Notes under the pieces: model-generated
What the model saw: the letters and a program-made list of their open reading frames with translations, nothing else
What the model was told of the DNA's origin: nothing
Databases searched by the model: none
Shown here: positions 56,179 through 64,000 of the stretch, in pieces
Layout: every line of letters begins with the position of its first letter
Numbering within the stretch: the stretch's first letter is position 1
NCBI RefSeq assembly: GCF_900142325.1
Contig: NZ_FRAM01000003.1
Coordinates: 124,001 to 188,000 of the forward strand
Length of the DNA: 64,000 bases
Reading direction: 5' to 3'
Source of the DNA: Epilithonimonas mollis
Lineage (GTDB): Bacteria > Bacteroidota > Bacteroidia > Flavobacteriales > Weeksellaceae
Program-made: the position numbers and the translations under genes

Positions 56179-56634
56179 GTGAAAAAACTTATTTTATTTA
56201 CCTTAGCTTCCTTAGTAATTATTTCTTGTAGGAAAGATGATGATGAAAAATCTGAGTCAATGATTGTTGGAACTTGGACTCTGACTAAAAATCAAGTAAT
56301 GTCAGGGAAAGACAATTCAATTTTGTTCTCCGAAGCTATAACGGATTGTCCAGATAAAAGAACTTACTTATTCTCAGAAAATAATTACACAATAAACAGT
56401 TTCAAGGATAATTTCACAGGTTCTTGCATAATAGATGATACAGAAAATGGCGAATTTAATTATGATGAAAATCAGAAGCAAATCACATTCAAATCTACTC
56501 GTACAAATAATCCTTACACACTCAAAGTTAACTCTGTCACAAATGATGAGCTACAGTTAATTAATCCTCTTTATTATTATGATGTTGACAATGATGGAAT
56601 TAATGATAAATTTGTTATGGTATTAAACAAATAA
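56179..56634 (+). CDS. Lipoprotein, lipocalin-like domain
   Basis: I choose the GTG at 56179 because it opens with a lipoprotein signal (VKKLILFTLASLVIISC, lipobox Cys17). A longer TTG-start frame from 56140 is possible. The 151-residue mature part has an acidic stretch after the Cys and then a beta-barrel-like pattern beginning MIVGTWTLTKNQV. Conserved cysteines lie in the AITDCPDKRTYLFSENNYTI and TGSCIIDD segments. This resembles a lipocalin-like (DUF4923-type) domain found in Bacteroidetes lipoproteins. The ligand is unknown. Confidence 0.7.
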   Translation: MKKLILFTLASLVIISCRKDDDEKSESMIVGTWTLTKNQVMSGKDNSILFSEAITDCPDKRTYLFSENNYTINSFKDNFTGSCIIDDTENGEFNYDENQKQITFKSTRTNNPYTLKVNSVTNDELQLINPLYYYDVDNDGINDKFVMVLNK

Positions 56635-56636
56635 AA

Positions 56637-56666
56637 AAACTCCTCAGAACATTCTGAGGAGTTTTT
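56637..56666. terminator. Bidirectional terminator between lipoprotein and helicase genes
   Basis: ACTCCTCAGAA and TTCTGAGGAGT pair around a 2-nt loop with A and T runs outside, serving both converging genes. Confidence 0.88.
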
Positions 56667-56669
56667 GTT

Positions 56670-58019
56670 TTATTTCTTTCTCTTAGCTTTAGATTTTGCT
56701 TTTTGTTGCGCTCTGTTTGCACCAAATTTTTTAGGTGCTTTTCGCTTGCTCGGACCACCAAGATTGATTTTTTTGTTCTTGTCTTTTTTCTCGTGGAAAG
56801 CAGATTCGCCTTCGTTGAGTTTTGCCGTAGTCAGGAATTTCATTTTTACCTCGTCCTGTTCAGAAGCAATTTTCACTTTAGAAATGGTAACGTCTTGAGG
56901 GAAAGTGGATTTTTGGATTTCTTTATCCATCAACAATTCGATATCAAGAAGCTGTCCTTCTTCCTTTTTCGTATAGAAAGTTACTGCGATACCATCTTTG
57001 TCTGCACGGCCAGTTCTACCAATTCTGTGAATATATTGTTCCGGAACTTCCGGAACCTCGAAGTTGAAAACGTGTGAAATATCCGGAATATCGAGACCTC
57101 TTGCCATAATGTCCGTGGTAATCACACCGCGCAGTTCCTCATTGCTGAATTCCTGCATTACTCTGAGACGGAAATTCTGAGATTTATTGGAATGGATCAC
57201 ACCAAATTCTTCGGGAAACTCGTGGTTTAATTTTTCATAGATCAGATCGGCGTGCTTTTTATTATTAGCGAAAATCAGAATTTTTTCAAGATTATTTTCT
57301 GTTTTCAGAAGATGAATCAGTAAATTCAGTTTTGTATTGAAATTTTCTACAGGAATTGCCGTTTGGGCAATTTTCTCCAAAGGCGTTCCTGATCTTGCGA
57401 GAGAAATCTCAATCGGACCGGCAAAATATTCGTTCAAAATCTCGTCCAGTGCCTCAGTCATCGTTGCTGAGAAAAGAATATTTTGTCTTTTCTCTTTCAT
57501 CATTTCGAAGATATGAGTTAGTTGTGGACGGAAACCCAGATTCAGCATCTCATCAAACTCATCGATGATCAGTTTATTAACTTCCTTAAGAGAAATCGCA
57601 TTATCAATCGACAAATCCATTACTCTTCCCGGTGTCCCAACTAAGATATCACACCCGTCATTGAACAGCAGTTTCTGTGTATTGATATTTTTACCACCAT
57701 AGATTCCGATAACTCTTGCAGTGATGTTTTCCGTCAGTTTTTCAAGAACTTCGGTAACCTGAACCACAAGTTCTCTGGTTGGAACCAGAATTAACACTGT
57801 CGGGTTGCCGGTTTTATTATATTTCCATGTTTTGAGTACAGGAAGCAAGTAAGCTAAAGTTTTACCGGTTCCGGTCTGTGCAATTCCCATTACATCACGA
57901 CCTGAAAGGATTGGTTTCAGGCTTTTTTCCTGGATTGGCGTTGGCTCAAAAAGATTGAGGTCAGCTAAAACATCAAGAATTTTTTCCGGTAAATCGAAAT
58001 CTGCAAAAGTGGTTTTCAT
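56670..58019 (-). CDS. DEAD-box RNA helicase (motif II is DEFD)
   Basis: The 449-residue helicase has Q-motif FEPTPIQEKSL, motif I AQTGTGKT, PTRELVVQV (Ia), GTPGRVMDL (Ib), IIDEFDEML (motif II reading DEFD rather than DEAD), FSATMT (III), ARGLDIPD (V) and YIHRIGRTGR (VI). A basic Lys-rich tail follows. The Ala-to-Phe change in motif II is conservative in position and the metal-binding Asp and Glu are kept, so activity is expected. The cellular target (ribosome assembly or RNA decay) is not clear. TATCTTTG lies 4 bp upstream of the ATG. Confidence 0.93.
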   Translation of the reverse strand: MKTTFADFDLPEKILDVLADLNLFEPTPIQEKSLKPILSGRDVMGIAQTGTGKTLAYLLPVLKTWKYNKTGNPTVLILVPTRELVVQVTEVLEKLTENITARVIGIYGGKNINTQKLLFNDGCDILVGTPGRVMDLSIDNAISLKEVNKLIIDEFDEMLNLGFRPQLTHIFEMMKEKRQNILFSATMTEALDEILNEYFAGPIEISLARSGTPLEKIAQTAIPVENFNTKLNLLIHLLKTENNLEKILIFANNKKHADLIYEKLNHEFPEEFGVIHSNKSQNFRLRVMQEFSNEELRGVITTDIMARGLDIPDISHVFNFEVPEVPEQYIHRIGRTGRADKDGIAVTFYTKKEEGQLLDIELLMDKEIQKSTFPQDVTISKVKIASEQDEVKMKFLTTAKLNEGESAFHEKKDKNKKINLGGPSKRKAPKKFGANRAQQKAKSKAKRKK

Positions 58020-58023
58020 CCGG

Positions 58024-58031
58024 CAAAGATA
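58024..58031 (-). promoter_or_regulatory. -7 box (TATCTTTG) immediately before the helicase gene
   Basis: TATCTTTG on the reverse strand is followed by CCGG and the ATG, again implying a leaderless or near-leaderless mRNA. Confidence 0.5.
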
Positions 58032-58308
58032 TGGATTTTGAAATCAAGGGAAATTTGTATTTTTAATTCAATTTGATTTCCTAAATCGGATATAATAAGA
58101 ATGTTACAAATATCTTTTTTGTTAACTTTTTCATTGTTTCTAATTAAGCAAATAAAAGCCGATTGATAAATATTGAAAATGATAGAATGTAACTTTTTCT
58201 ATTCTAAAAATTGGAAGTAAAAACTCTAAGAGTTTGTTCAATTTATTCGAGTCGAAGATACCATCATTAAAAGCAACTGAATTATATTAAAAACATCTTA
58301 GAATTCTA

Positions 58309-59355
58309 CTATTTTTTTATAATTTTTTTTGAAATACCATTTTCTAATACTATGAAATATACTCCTATAGGCAAATTTCTAATATCTATATTACTTTTAT
58401 TAGTAATTGTTCCTTTCATTACTTTGACTCCTAGATAATTATTCACTTCATAGGTAAGAGGTTTACTTATTCCGGTAATGGTTACAAAATCAGAAGAAGG
58501 GTTTGGATATAATATTATATTTTCAATAGAACTATTATTTTGGACATTTAAAGTTGAAATTGGCATTTTAATAATTTTATTTTCGCCGTAAACACAAACA
58601 TATAGATCCGAGTTATTAATAAATAGCCCTGTTGGTTGGGTAATGTTTGTAATTGTATCTATAATTACTGGAGTAGGGTTATCTATATTTACCAATAATA
58701 TTCTATTATTAGAAAATTCTGATACCAACAATTTATCTTCATAAACAAGAATCTCAGTAGGATTATTAAGTTCTGTCATATAATCCATACGCACTGGATT
58801 ATCAGAAGAAATATCTAGTTTTGAAATTCTGTTGCCATTGAACTCAGCAACATAAAGATTATTTCCATGTATTGCAATTCCTGTAGGATCACTAAAACCT
58901 GATGCTACTATTTTCATAACAGGATTAACTTCAGAGATATCAATTTTCGCTATTGTTCCAGAAACTTCCAAACTAAAATATAAATCATTTCCTTTGATGG
59001 CAATACCGTCAGGAGTATCACTAGTTTTAAATAAAGAAACAGGAGTATATATCTGCGAGGTTAAATCTATTTTTACAATTTCACCACCATAAGGATTTGT
59101 TACATATAGATAATTGTCTTTAAAAGTAGAACGATAAGTCCCGTTAGTATACCAAACTATACTAGGGTTAGAAATCGTATTGAGAGTATTCTTCAATAAA
59201 GACCCTTGATGTTCACCATAAAAAATATCATTATTATATACAAAGAGAGCTGTTGGAAATTTCACATTTTCAACTACTGTAGTTCTTTGTGAACTAAAAT
59301 AATTTACATTAAAAATGAAAATTAAGATTTTAATGATGGTTAAGTTTTTTTTCAT
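58309..59355 (-). CDS. T9SS-exported NHL/SMP-30-like beta-propeller protein
   Basis: The 348-residue protein has a signal peptide (about 1-22, ending YFSSQ). It then has repeated propeller blades of the pattern GIAIKGNDLYFSLEVSG, GIAIHGNNLYVAEFNGNRISKLD and ILVYEDKLLVSEFSNNRIL. The type IX sorting domain is at about 280-348 (LYPNPSSDFVTI at the start, ending GISKKIIKK). It is expected to be secreted or surface-anchored. The gene is markedly AT-rich, unlike the helicase beside it, suggesting separate origin. The ligand is unknown. Confidence 0.82.
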   Translation of the reverse strand: MKKNLTIIKILIFIFNVNYFSSQRTTVVENVKFPTALFVYNNDIFYGEHQGSLLKNTLNTISNPSIVWYTNGTYRSTFKDNYLYVTNPYGGEIVKIDLTSQIYTPVSLFKTSDTPDGIAIKGNDLYFSLEVSGTIAKIDISEVNPVMKIVASGFSDPTGIAIHGNNLYVAEFNGNRISKLDISSDNPVRMDYMTELNNPTEILVYEDKLLVSEFSNNRILLVNIDNPTPVIIDTITNITQPTGLFINNSDLYVCVYGENKIIKMPISTLNVQNNSSIENIILYPNPSSDFVTITGISKPLTYEVNNYLGVKVMKGTITNKSNIDIRNLPIGVYFIVLENGISKKIIKK

Positions 59356-59643
59356 AGGTTTAATTTTTTTATTTTTATTTAATATTTGTCTTAATATAGA
59401 TTAAATTGATTTTTATTAATAACGAATTTCTTGTAAAATTTATATAAAATGGTTACACTTTTTACTGTATTAAAGAATTACTATTTTGTGAAATTCTAAA
59501 AGCCTGTAAAAAAACATTATAAAAAAATAATTATTGGTCATTTACAACGATTACCATTGGTAATTCATATATAATTAATCAATTAAATTCATAATGAAAA
59601 TACCCTACAAACATTTTTGACAATCAATTGTAATCATTAGTTT

Positions 59644-60810
59644 TTACTTCTGATCTTCCTTCAAAACGATTCTGAAAGTTGTTCCTTTCCCCACTTCGGA
59701 ATGAGCAATTCTGACATCGCCTTTGTGATATTCTGAGACAACTCTTTTGGTTAATGACAATCCTAATCCCCAACCACGCTTCTTTGTAGAAAAACCGGGT
59801 TTGAAGGCGTTTCGAATCTGTTGTTTTGTCATTCCGCTTCCGGTATCAGTCACATCGATATAGATATTTCTGTTTTTTTTATAGAGTGACAGCTCCAGTT
59901 TTCCTTCGCCTTTCATTGCATCGACAGCATTTTTCACAAGATTCTCAATCACCCAGCTCATCAGTATCCTGCTGTGAGGAATGAGGACAGGCTCATAAGT
60001 TTTTCTTAGCGTGAACTCGACTCTTGTGGAGATTCGTTTTTTCAGATAATCATAATTCTGCTGCACGGTTTCATTGATATCAAGATCATTCAGTTCCGGA
60101 ATAGAACCGATTTTGGAGAATCTTTCGGAAATCGTTTTCAGCCGGTTCACGTCCATCTCCAGTTCTTTTATTCCAAGTCCATTCTCATCTTCAAGCTTCA
60201 TAATCTCTACCCACCCTATCATGGAAGAAAGCGGTGTCCCGATCTGATGCGCCGTTTCTTTTGCCAAGCCTGCCCAAACAAAGCCTTCATCCGTTTTTTT
60301 CAAAGTTCTCAGAAACCAGAAGGAAAATGCAAGATATGCTCCTACAAACAATGCGAGAATATATGGATAATAACGGAAATAATTTAGAAGATCCGAGTTA
60401 TCATAATAGATATATTGATTTTGACCTGATGGCAATTCTACAACAAAAGGATCATAAGAATTTTCCATTTTTCGGATCAGATTCTTCAGTTTCACAGTAT
60501 CCTGTTCTATCTCTTCCGGGATATTTGCCTGGAAAACCGGAGTCTTTTTTTTGTCAGTAACAACAATTGGCAAATTTGTATTATCCTGCATAACAGCAAG
60601 GTACAATTCCTGAATCTTTGGATCTGCTGAGATATCGTCATCCGTATAAGCCTTGAGCGCAGTGCCTATAAGATTGATTTTCTGAATCTCCTGCTTACGA
60701 AGCTGATCGATCATCAGAAAAGAAGAAACAGCAATTCCAAAAACAATAGCAGTCAGTATGAAATATACGACCCAGCTATTGATGCGCTTCAGAAAATTAA
60801 ATCCTTTCAT
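59644..60810 (-). CDS. Sensor histidine kinase
   Basis: The 388-residue kinase has two membrane helices (about 13-33 and 145-165) around a small extracytoplasmic sensor region. A HisKA-type dimerisation domain follows with phospho-His in AKETAHQIGTPLSSMIGW, then the ATPase domain with N-box NLVKNAVDAMKG, G1 VTDTGSGMT, F-box FKPGFSTK and G2 RGWGLGLSLTKRVV. It is an orphan kinase here: no response regulator lies next to it. The stimulus is unknown. Confidence 0.92.
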   Translation of the reverse strand: MKGFNFLKRINSWVVYFILTAIVFGIAVSSFLMIDQLRKQEIQKINLIGTALKAYTDDDISADPKIQELYLAVMQDNTNLPIVVTDKKKTPVFQANIPEEIEQDTVKLKNLIRKMENSYDPFVVELPSGQNQYIYYDNSDLLNYFRYYPYILALFVGAYLAFSFWFLRTLKKTDEGFVWAGLAKETAHQIGTPLSSMIGWVEIMKLEDENGLGIKELEMDVNRLKTISERFSKIGSIPELNDLDINETVQQNYDYLKKRISTRVEFTLRKTYEPVLIPHSRILMSWVIENLVKNAVDAMKGEGKLELSLYKKNRNIYIDVTDTGSGMTKQQIRNAFKPGFSTKKRGWGLGLSLTKRVVSEYHKGDVRIAHSEVGKGTTFRIVLKEDQK

Positions 60811-60935
60811 TATTGCTTATAAAACGGCAATTTAGGAATTTATTACATAAAATGAAAAGTTAGCTTTTAGACATTAGATATTGGATTCAAAATCGAAGAT
60901 TAATGCAGATATTTGTATTCAATTAATTTTAGAAA

Positions 60936-61802
60936 ATGACAACGATCCAAAATACAAAACTGAAGGCTACTTTCAACGAACTTGGTGCAGAATTAGTTTC
61001 CCTCATCAATCTGGAAATCGGTAAAGAAATAATCTGGGAAGGAAATGCTGATTTCTGGAGCGGGCAAAGTCCTGTTCTTTTTCCAACTGTCGGTGCTTTG
61101 AAAGATGATAAATATATTTTCAAGGGAAAAACTTATGAGTTGCCTCGCCACGGGTTTGCAAGAAAGCGGGTTTTTGCAGCGAAAAAATCCTCTGAAAGTG
61201 AAATTATTTTCGAATTGAAATCGGATGAAGAATCTATAAAAATTTATCCTTTCCAATTCAGTTTGGAAATCAAATATACTTTAGTTGAGAATAAACTGAC
61301 GGTTTCTTACCAAGTGAAAAACCTTTCGGAAAAAGAAATGTATTTTTCTCTCGGCGCACATCCCGGATTTGCGATTGACACAGAAAAAGGCTTGAATTAC
61401 AGTGATTACGAAATCATTTTTTCTGATGATGAAAAGCTGGAAATCCATCCTTTGGCAGATAATCTTATTAGCAATAAAATAAAAATAATAGAACTTGAAA
61501 ATAAAACATTGCCTTTATCTTATGAATTGTTTTCCAAAGATGCATTGGTAATGACGACAATGAAAAGTCAGGAATTGATTTTGAGAAACAAAAAGAACAA
61601 TCATAAAGTTATTTTTTCGTTTTCGAATTTTCCGTATTTCGGGATTTGGGCGGCGAAGAATGCAGATTTTGTTTGTCTGGAGCCTTGGCAAGGCATTGCA
61701 GATCTGGAAAATCACAATCAGGAATTGACGGAAAAGTTTGGGATTTTGAAGTTGGAGAAGAATGAGGATTGGAAGGCGGATTGGGCTGTGGAAATTGAAT
61801 AA
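60936..61802 (+). CDS. Aldose 1-epimerase family protein
   Basis: The 288-residue protein has the galactose mutarotase-like beta-sandwich. Near the N terminus is LVSLINLEIGKEIIWEGNADFW. SPVLFPTVGALKDDKY follows, then LPRHGFARKRVF with an active-site His, LGAHPGFAID with the second His, and CLEPWQGIAD with the catalytic Glu. It most resembles the YeaD/LacX-like branch of aldose epimerases rather than classical GalM. It would interconvert sugar anomers; which sugar is unknown. Confidence 0.87.
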   Translation: MTTIQNTKLKATFNELGAELVSLINLEIGKEIIWEGNADFWSGQSPVLFPTVGALKDDKYIFKGKTYELPRHGFARKRVFAAKKSSESEIIFELKSDEESIKIYPFQFSLEIKYTLVENKLTVSYQVKNLSEKEMYFSLGAHPGFAIDTEKGLNYSDYEIIFSDDEKLEIHPLADNLISNKIKIIELENKTLPLSYELFSKDALVMTTMKSQELILRNKKNNHKVIFSFSNFPYFGIWAAKNADFVCLEPWQGIADLENHNQELTEKFGILKLEKNEDWKADWAVEIE

Positions 61803-61880
61803 TTTTTATTGCAAAGTCTCAAAAATTTTATTTCAAGATGCCTTAAAAGTCGCAAATTTTGCCGCTTTATATAAATAACG

Positions 61881-61917
61881 AAACCCTTTCAGAGTTTGAA
61901 ACTCTGAAAGGGTTTTT
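61881..61917 (+). terminator. Terminator after the aldose epimerase-like gene
   Basis: Perfect 15-bp arms (AAACCCTTTCAGAGT and complement) around a 5-nt loop run into T residues, about 80 bp after the stop codon. Confidence 0.88.
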
Positions 61918-61954
61918 CTTCTATTTTACATTAATGTTGATTTACGTTGAATCC

Positions 61955-62036
61955 GCAGCCCGACTTGAGCGGAAATCCTTTTTACGCAACGAAGTGGAGT
62001 GAAAAGATTGGGAGCGGAAGGCGGATTAAGCTGCCC
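61955..62036. repeat. Interspersed structured repeat, copy 2
   Basis: It runs GCAGCCCGACTTGAGCGG, AAATCCTTTTT, a central segment with GAAGTGGAGT, then GAAAAGATTGGGAGCGG and AAGGCGGATTAAGCTGCCC. GCAGC and GCTGC at its ends are complementary, giving an outer stem. The order of elements matches copy 1 at 48209. It fills most of the gap before the hairpin at 62131. Confidence 0.6.
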
Positions 62037-62130
62037 AAATTATATTATTCTTTATCCAATTTGTTCCAATATTCTAAAATTTTATTTTTTATATTTTCTG
62101 GTAACGTTTTTTTTATTCGGCTAAAATAAA

Positions 62131-62162
62131 AAATTGCAGTTGAAAAATTTCAACTGCAATTT
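62131..62162. terminator. Perfect 15-bp hairpin between repeats
   Basis: AAATTGCAGTTGAAA and its exact complement surround a 2-nt loop, with A/T-rich tails on both sides. It can serve as a terminator for the reverse-strand peptidase gene or mark a repeat end. Confidence 0.65.
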
Positions 62163-62173
62163 AAAATATTTTT

Positions 62174-62230
62174 AACCACCCCGTCAAAAATTTATAAAAT
62201 TTTTGCCACCCCTTCGAAGAGGGGAATTTT
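62174..62230. repeat. Structured extragenic repeat abutting the S9 peptidase stop
   Basis: AACCACCCCGTC is followed by AAAAATTTATAAAATTTTT and then GCCACCCCTTCGAAGAGGGG. CCCCTTC pairs with GAAGAGGGG-type sequence and the AT core is nearly self-complementary. It ends at the stop codon (62231). I recall similar sequences as common extragenic repeats in Chryseobacterium-like genomes. Confidence 0.6.
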
Positions 62231-64000
62231 CTAAAGTGTTTCTTTTAGCCAATCAAAGAATTCTCTCTGCCAAACCAAACCATTCTGCGGATGAAGCACC
62301 CAATGGTTTTCATTAGGGAAATAAAGAAATTTGGTTTTCAGACCTTTCAGCTTTGCAGCCTGGAACGCTTCCTGACCCTGCTCATAAGGAACACGGAAAT
62401 CTATTCCGCCCTGGATAATCATAATCGGCTTATTCCATTTGTCCACAAAATTACTCGGATTAAATTCTGAATAGGCTTTCGGAGTAGGTTTTTGCCAATA
62501 GCTTCCACCTAAATCCCAATTGGCAAACCAGAGTTCCTCTGTTGTTCCGTACCAGGATTTCATATCAAACAAACCATCGTGTGCAATAAACGTTTTGAAT
62601 CTGTTTTCGTGAACACCAGCCAGCATAAATACGGAATAACCGCCGTAACTTGCGCCAACAGCCGCAACTCTATTTCCATCTACATATGGTAAAGTTTTTG
62701 CAAAATCGGTTGCAGACAAATAATCTCTAATTGGTTGTCCGCCCCAGTCGCCGCTGATTTGTTCATTCCATTCAACACCCCAGCCTGGCATTCCGCGTCT
62801 GTTTGGCGCCACTACAATATAACCATTAGCTGCCATCAAAGCGAAATTCCATCTTGTGGAGAAAAACTGTGTGAGTGCAGATTGCGGTCCTCCTTGACAA
62901 TAAACCAAAGTCGGATACTTTTTATTCGGGTCAAAATTCGGCGGATAGTGGAACCAAACGCCCATTTCTTTTCCGTCCGTGGTTTTTACCATTTTCAGTT
63001 CGGATTTTCCAGGAATTAATTTTGAGTAATTCTCTTTATTGATATCAGTAATCTGCTTCAAAGAACCTTTTGCATCAACTTCGAACAAATCTGCATTATG
63101 ATTGATATCAGTTTTTGTGACCCAGAGCTTTCCTTTGTTTTCTAAAACAATATCGTTGATGTCAAAATCGCCTTTTGTCAATTGTTTTACTGATTTGTTC
63201 TTGACATCAACCGAAAACAATTGTTTTGTCCCTTTGAAAGCCGACGTGAAATAAATCAATTTGGAATCCGAAGCCCATTTTACATCGCCAGTTACACTTT
63301 CGTCCCAGGCTTTAGTCAAATTGGTTTTTGCTTTGGACTTCCAATCCATGATTACGATGTCATTTTTATCCGCTTCGTAACCATCTCTTTCCATAGAGTT
63401 CCAAAGCAGGAATTTCCCATCATTGCTGAATTTCGGATTCACGTCGTAACCCATCATTCCTTCTGTCAGATTAGTCGTTTTTCCGGAAGCAAGATTGTAA
63501 GCGAAAATATCTGTATTGGTACTTTGAGCGTATTCCGCACCAGATTTTGCTTTCGTTACATAAAGCAATTCCGAAGAATCCGGACTCCAGACAAAATCTT
63601 CTGCGCCACCAAATGGTTTCTGAGGTGAGTCAAAAGCTTTGCCTTCTAACAAGTCTTTAACCTTATCAGCAGATTCTGAAACATTCACCACAAAAACGTG
63701 ATTGTAAGAACCTTCATTCCAGGCGTCCCAGTGACGGTGATTCAGGTCTGTGTAGATCTGAGCGGTTGTTTTTGGTAAGTCTTTGTATTTATCCTTTCCA
63801 AGGAGATTCTCTATATGAACTGCTTTGCTAAAAGCAATTTTTTTCCCATCCGGAGAAATCACGATATTATCAACTTCGCCGACATTATAGAATTCTGACC
63901 AGGTTTTTCCGGAATCTTTTGACAAGAAAATCGTATTATTTTCAAGAGCATAAATGCCGGTAGTATCCCATTGAATAATGCTTTTCTTTCCTAAATCGAT
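62231..64000 (-). CDS. S9 family peptidase (prolyl oligopeptidase type), 5' end outside window
   Basis: The frame remains open to the window end and contains at least 590 codons, so the N terminus is missing. An N-terminal beta-propeller region contains repeated DPP/PD40-like motifs (YDVNPKFSNDGKFLLWNS, DVKWASDSKLIYF). The catalytic alpha/beta-hydrolase domain has VGASYGGYSVFM (Ser nucleophile), GGIDFRVPYEQGQ (Asp) and NENHWVLHP (His). It resembles Bacteroidetes dipeptidyl peptidases or acylaminoacyl peptidases exported to the periplasm, but the signal peptide lies beyond the window. Exact substrate is unresolved. Confidence 0.9.
   Translation of the reverse strand: MDLGKKSIIQWDTTGIYALENNTIFLSKDSGKTWSEFYNVGEVDNIVISPDGKKIAFSKAVHIENLLGKDKYKDLPKTTAQIYTDLNHRHWDAWNEGSYNHVFVVNVSESADKVKDLLEGKAFDSPQKPFGGAEDFVWSPDSSELLYVTKAKSGAEYAQSTNTDIFAYNLASGKTTNLTEGMMGYDVNPKFSNDGKFLLWNSMERDGYEADKNDIVIMDWKSKAKTNLTKAWDESVTGDVKWASDSKLIYFTSAFKGTKQLFSVDVKNKSVKQLTKGDFDINDIVLENKGKLWVTKTDINHNADLFEVDAKGSLKQITDINKENYSKLIPGKSELKMVKTTDGKEMGVWFHYPPNFDPNKKYPTLVYCQGGPQSALTQFFSTRWNFALMAANGYIVVAPNRRGMPGWGVEWNEQISGDWGGQPIRDYLSATDFAKTLPYVDGNRVAAVGASYGGYSVFMLAGVHENRFKTFIAHDGLFDMKSWYGTTEELWFANWDLGGSYWQKPTPKAYSEFNPSNFVDKWNKPIMIIQGGIDFRVPYEQGQEAFQAAKLKGLKTKFLYFPNENHWVLHPQNGLVWQREFFDWLKETL

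Overview
The window looks like a chromosomal segment of a Flavobacteriia bacterium, most likely Weeksellaceae (Chryseobacterium-like). Four things point there: an AT-rich genome, start-proximal promoters of the Bacteroidetes type (TAnnTTTG at -7) in place of Shine-Dalgarno sites, several secreted proteins with type IX secretion (T9SS) C-terminal sorting domains, and family-typical genes (fused CcsBA, BatC/BatD, a PNGase F-like glycosidase, DUF6266, an lmo0937-type membrane peptide). This assignment comes from reading the sequence, not from a database search.

Layout. 0-2.6 kb: central carbon metabolism (partial mdh, then pfkA and gap). 2.7-9.1 kb: a reverse-strand run with a small membrane protein and MarC, BatD/BatC, a two-gene ABC exporter and an SPFH protein. 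9.3-11.9 kb: a T9SS-exported PNGase F-like enzyme and a lipoprotein tyrosine phosphatase. 11.9-16.3 kb: Arc-like protein, a second SPFH protein and the large CcsBA cytochrome c assembly protein. 16.5-18.6 kb: CorA, an endonuclease/phosphatase-family enzyme and a small stress-type membrane peptide.

The centrepiece is a type II-C CRISPR-Cas locus at 18.66-30.97 kb. The array has 86 repeats of 47 bp and 85 spacers of 30 bp in perfect 77-bp register. It is followed by reverse-strand cas2, cas1 and a 1395-residue cas9, and by a tracrRNA on the forward strand upstream of cas9. The tracrRNA anti-repeat pairs with the 5' part of the repeat as read on the forward strand, and a forward-strand terminator closes the array. 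The array is therefore transcribed towards the cas genes, convergent with them. Each repeat also contains a Bacteroidetes -7 box inside a small hairpin. Beyond the tracrRNA lie a DUF6266 gene, a structured repeat-rich spacer and a small HTH regulator; this AT-rich block sits between more GC-rich neighbours.

32.5-39.9 kb: a membrane-anchored tyrosine/dual-specificity phosphatase with a tiny membrane partner, a methyltransferase, and a complete cyanophycin cycle (cphA divergent from cphB and a threonine-type isoaspartyl peptidase), then a leucine-rich-repeat exoprotein. 39.9-49.6 kb: a cysteine synthase-family enzyme, a LURP-one-like protein, a LolC/E-type permease overlapping head-to-head with a NamZ-type muramidase gene, an outer-membrane barrel, QueD, a secreted protein, an alpha/beta hydrolase, HemN and a T9SS beta-propeller protein. 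49.6-64 kb: pheT, dnaN, a NatA/NatB-like ABC exporter, a lipoprotein, a DEAD-box helicase with a DEFD motif, another T9SS beta-propeller, a histidine kinase, an aldose epimerase-like protein and a truncated S9 peptidase. Several intergenic regions hold structured repeats, including three copies of one interspersed family and a 21-bp minisatellite. No rRNA, tRNA or insertion-sequence transposase was seen.
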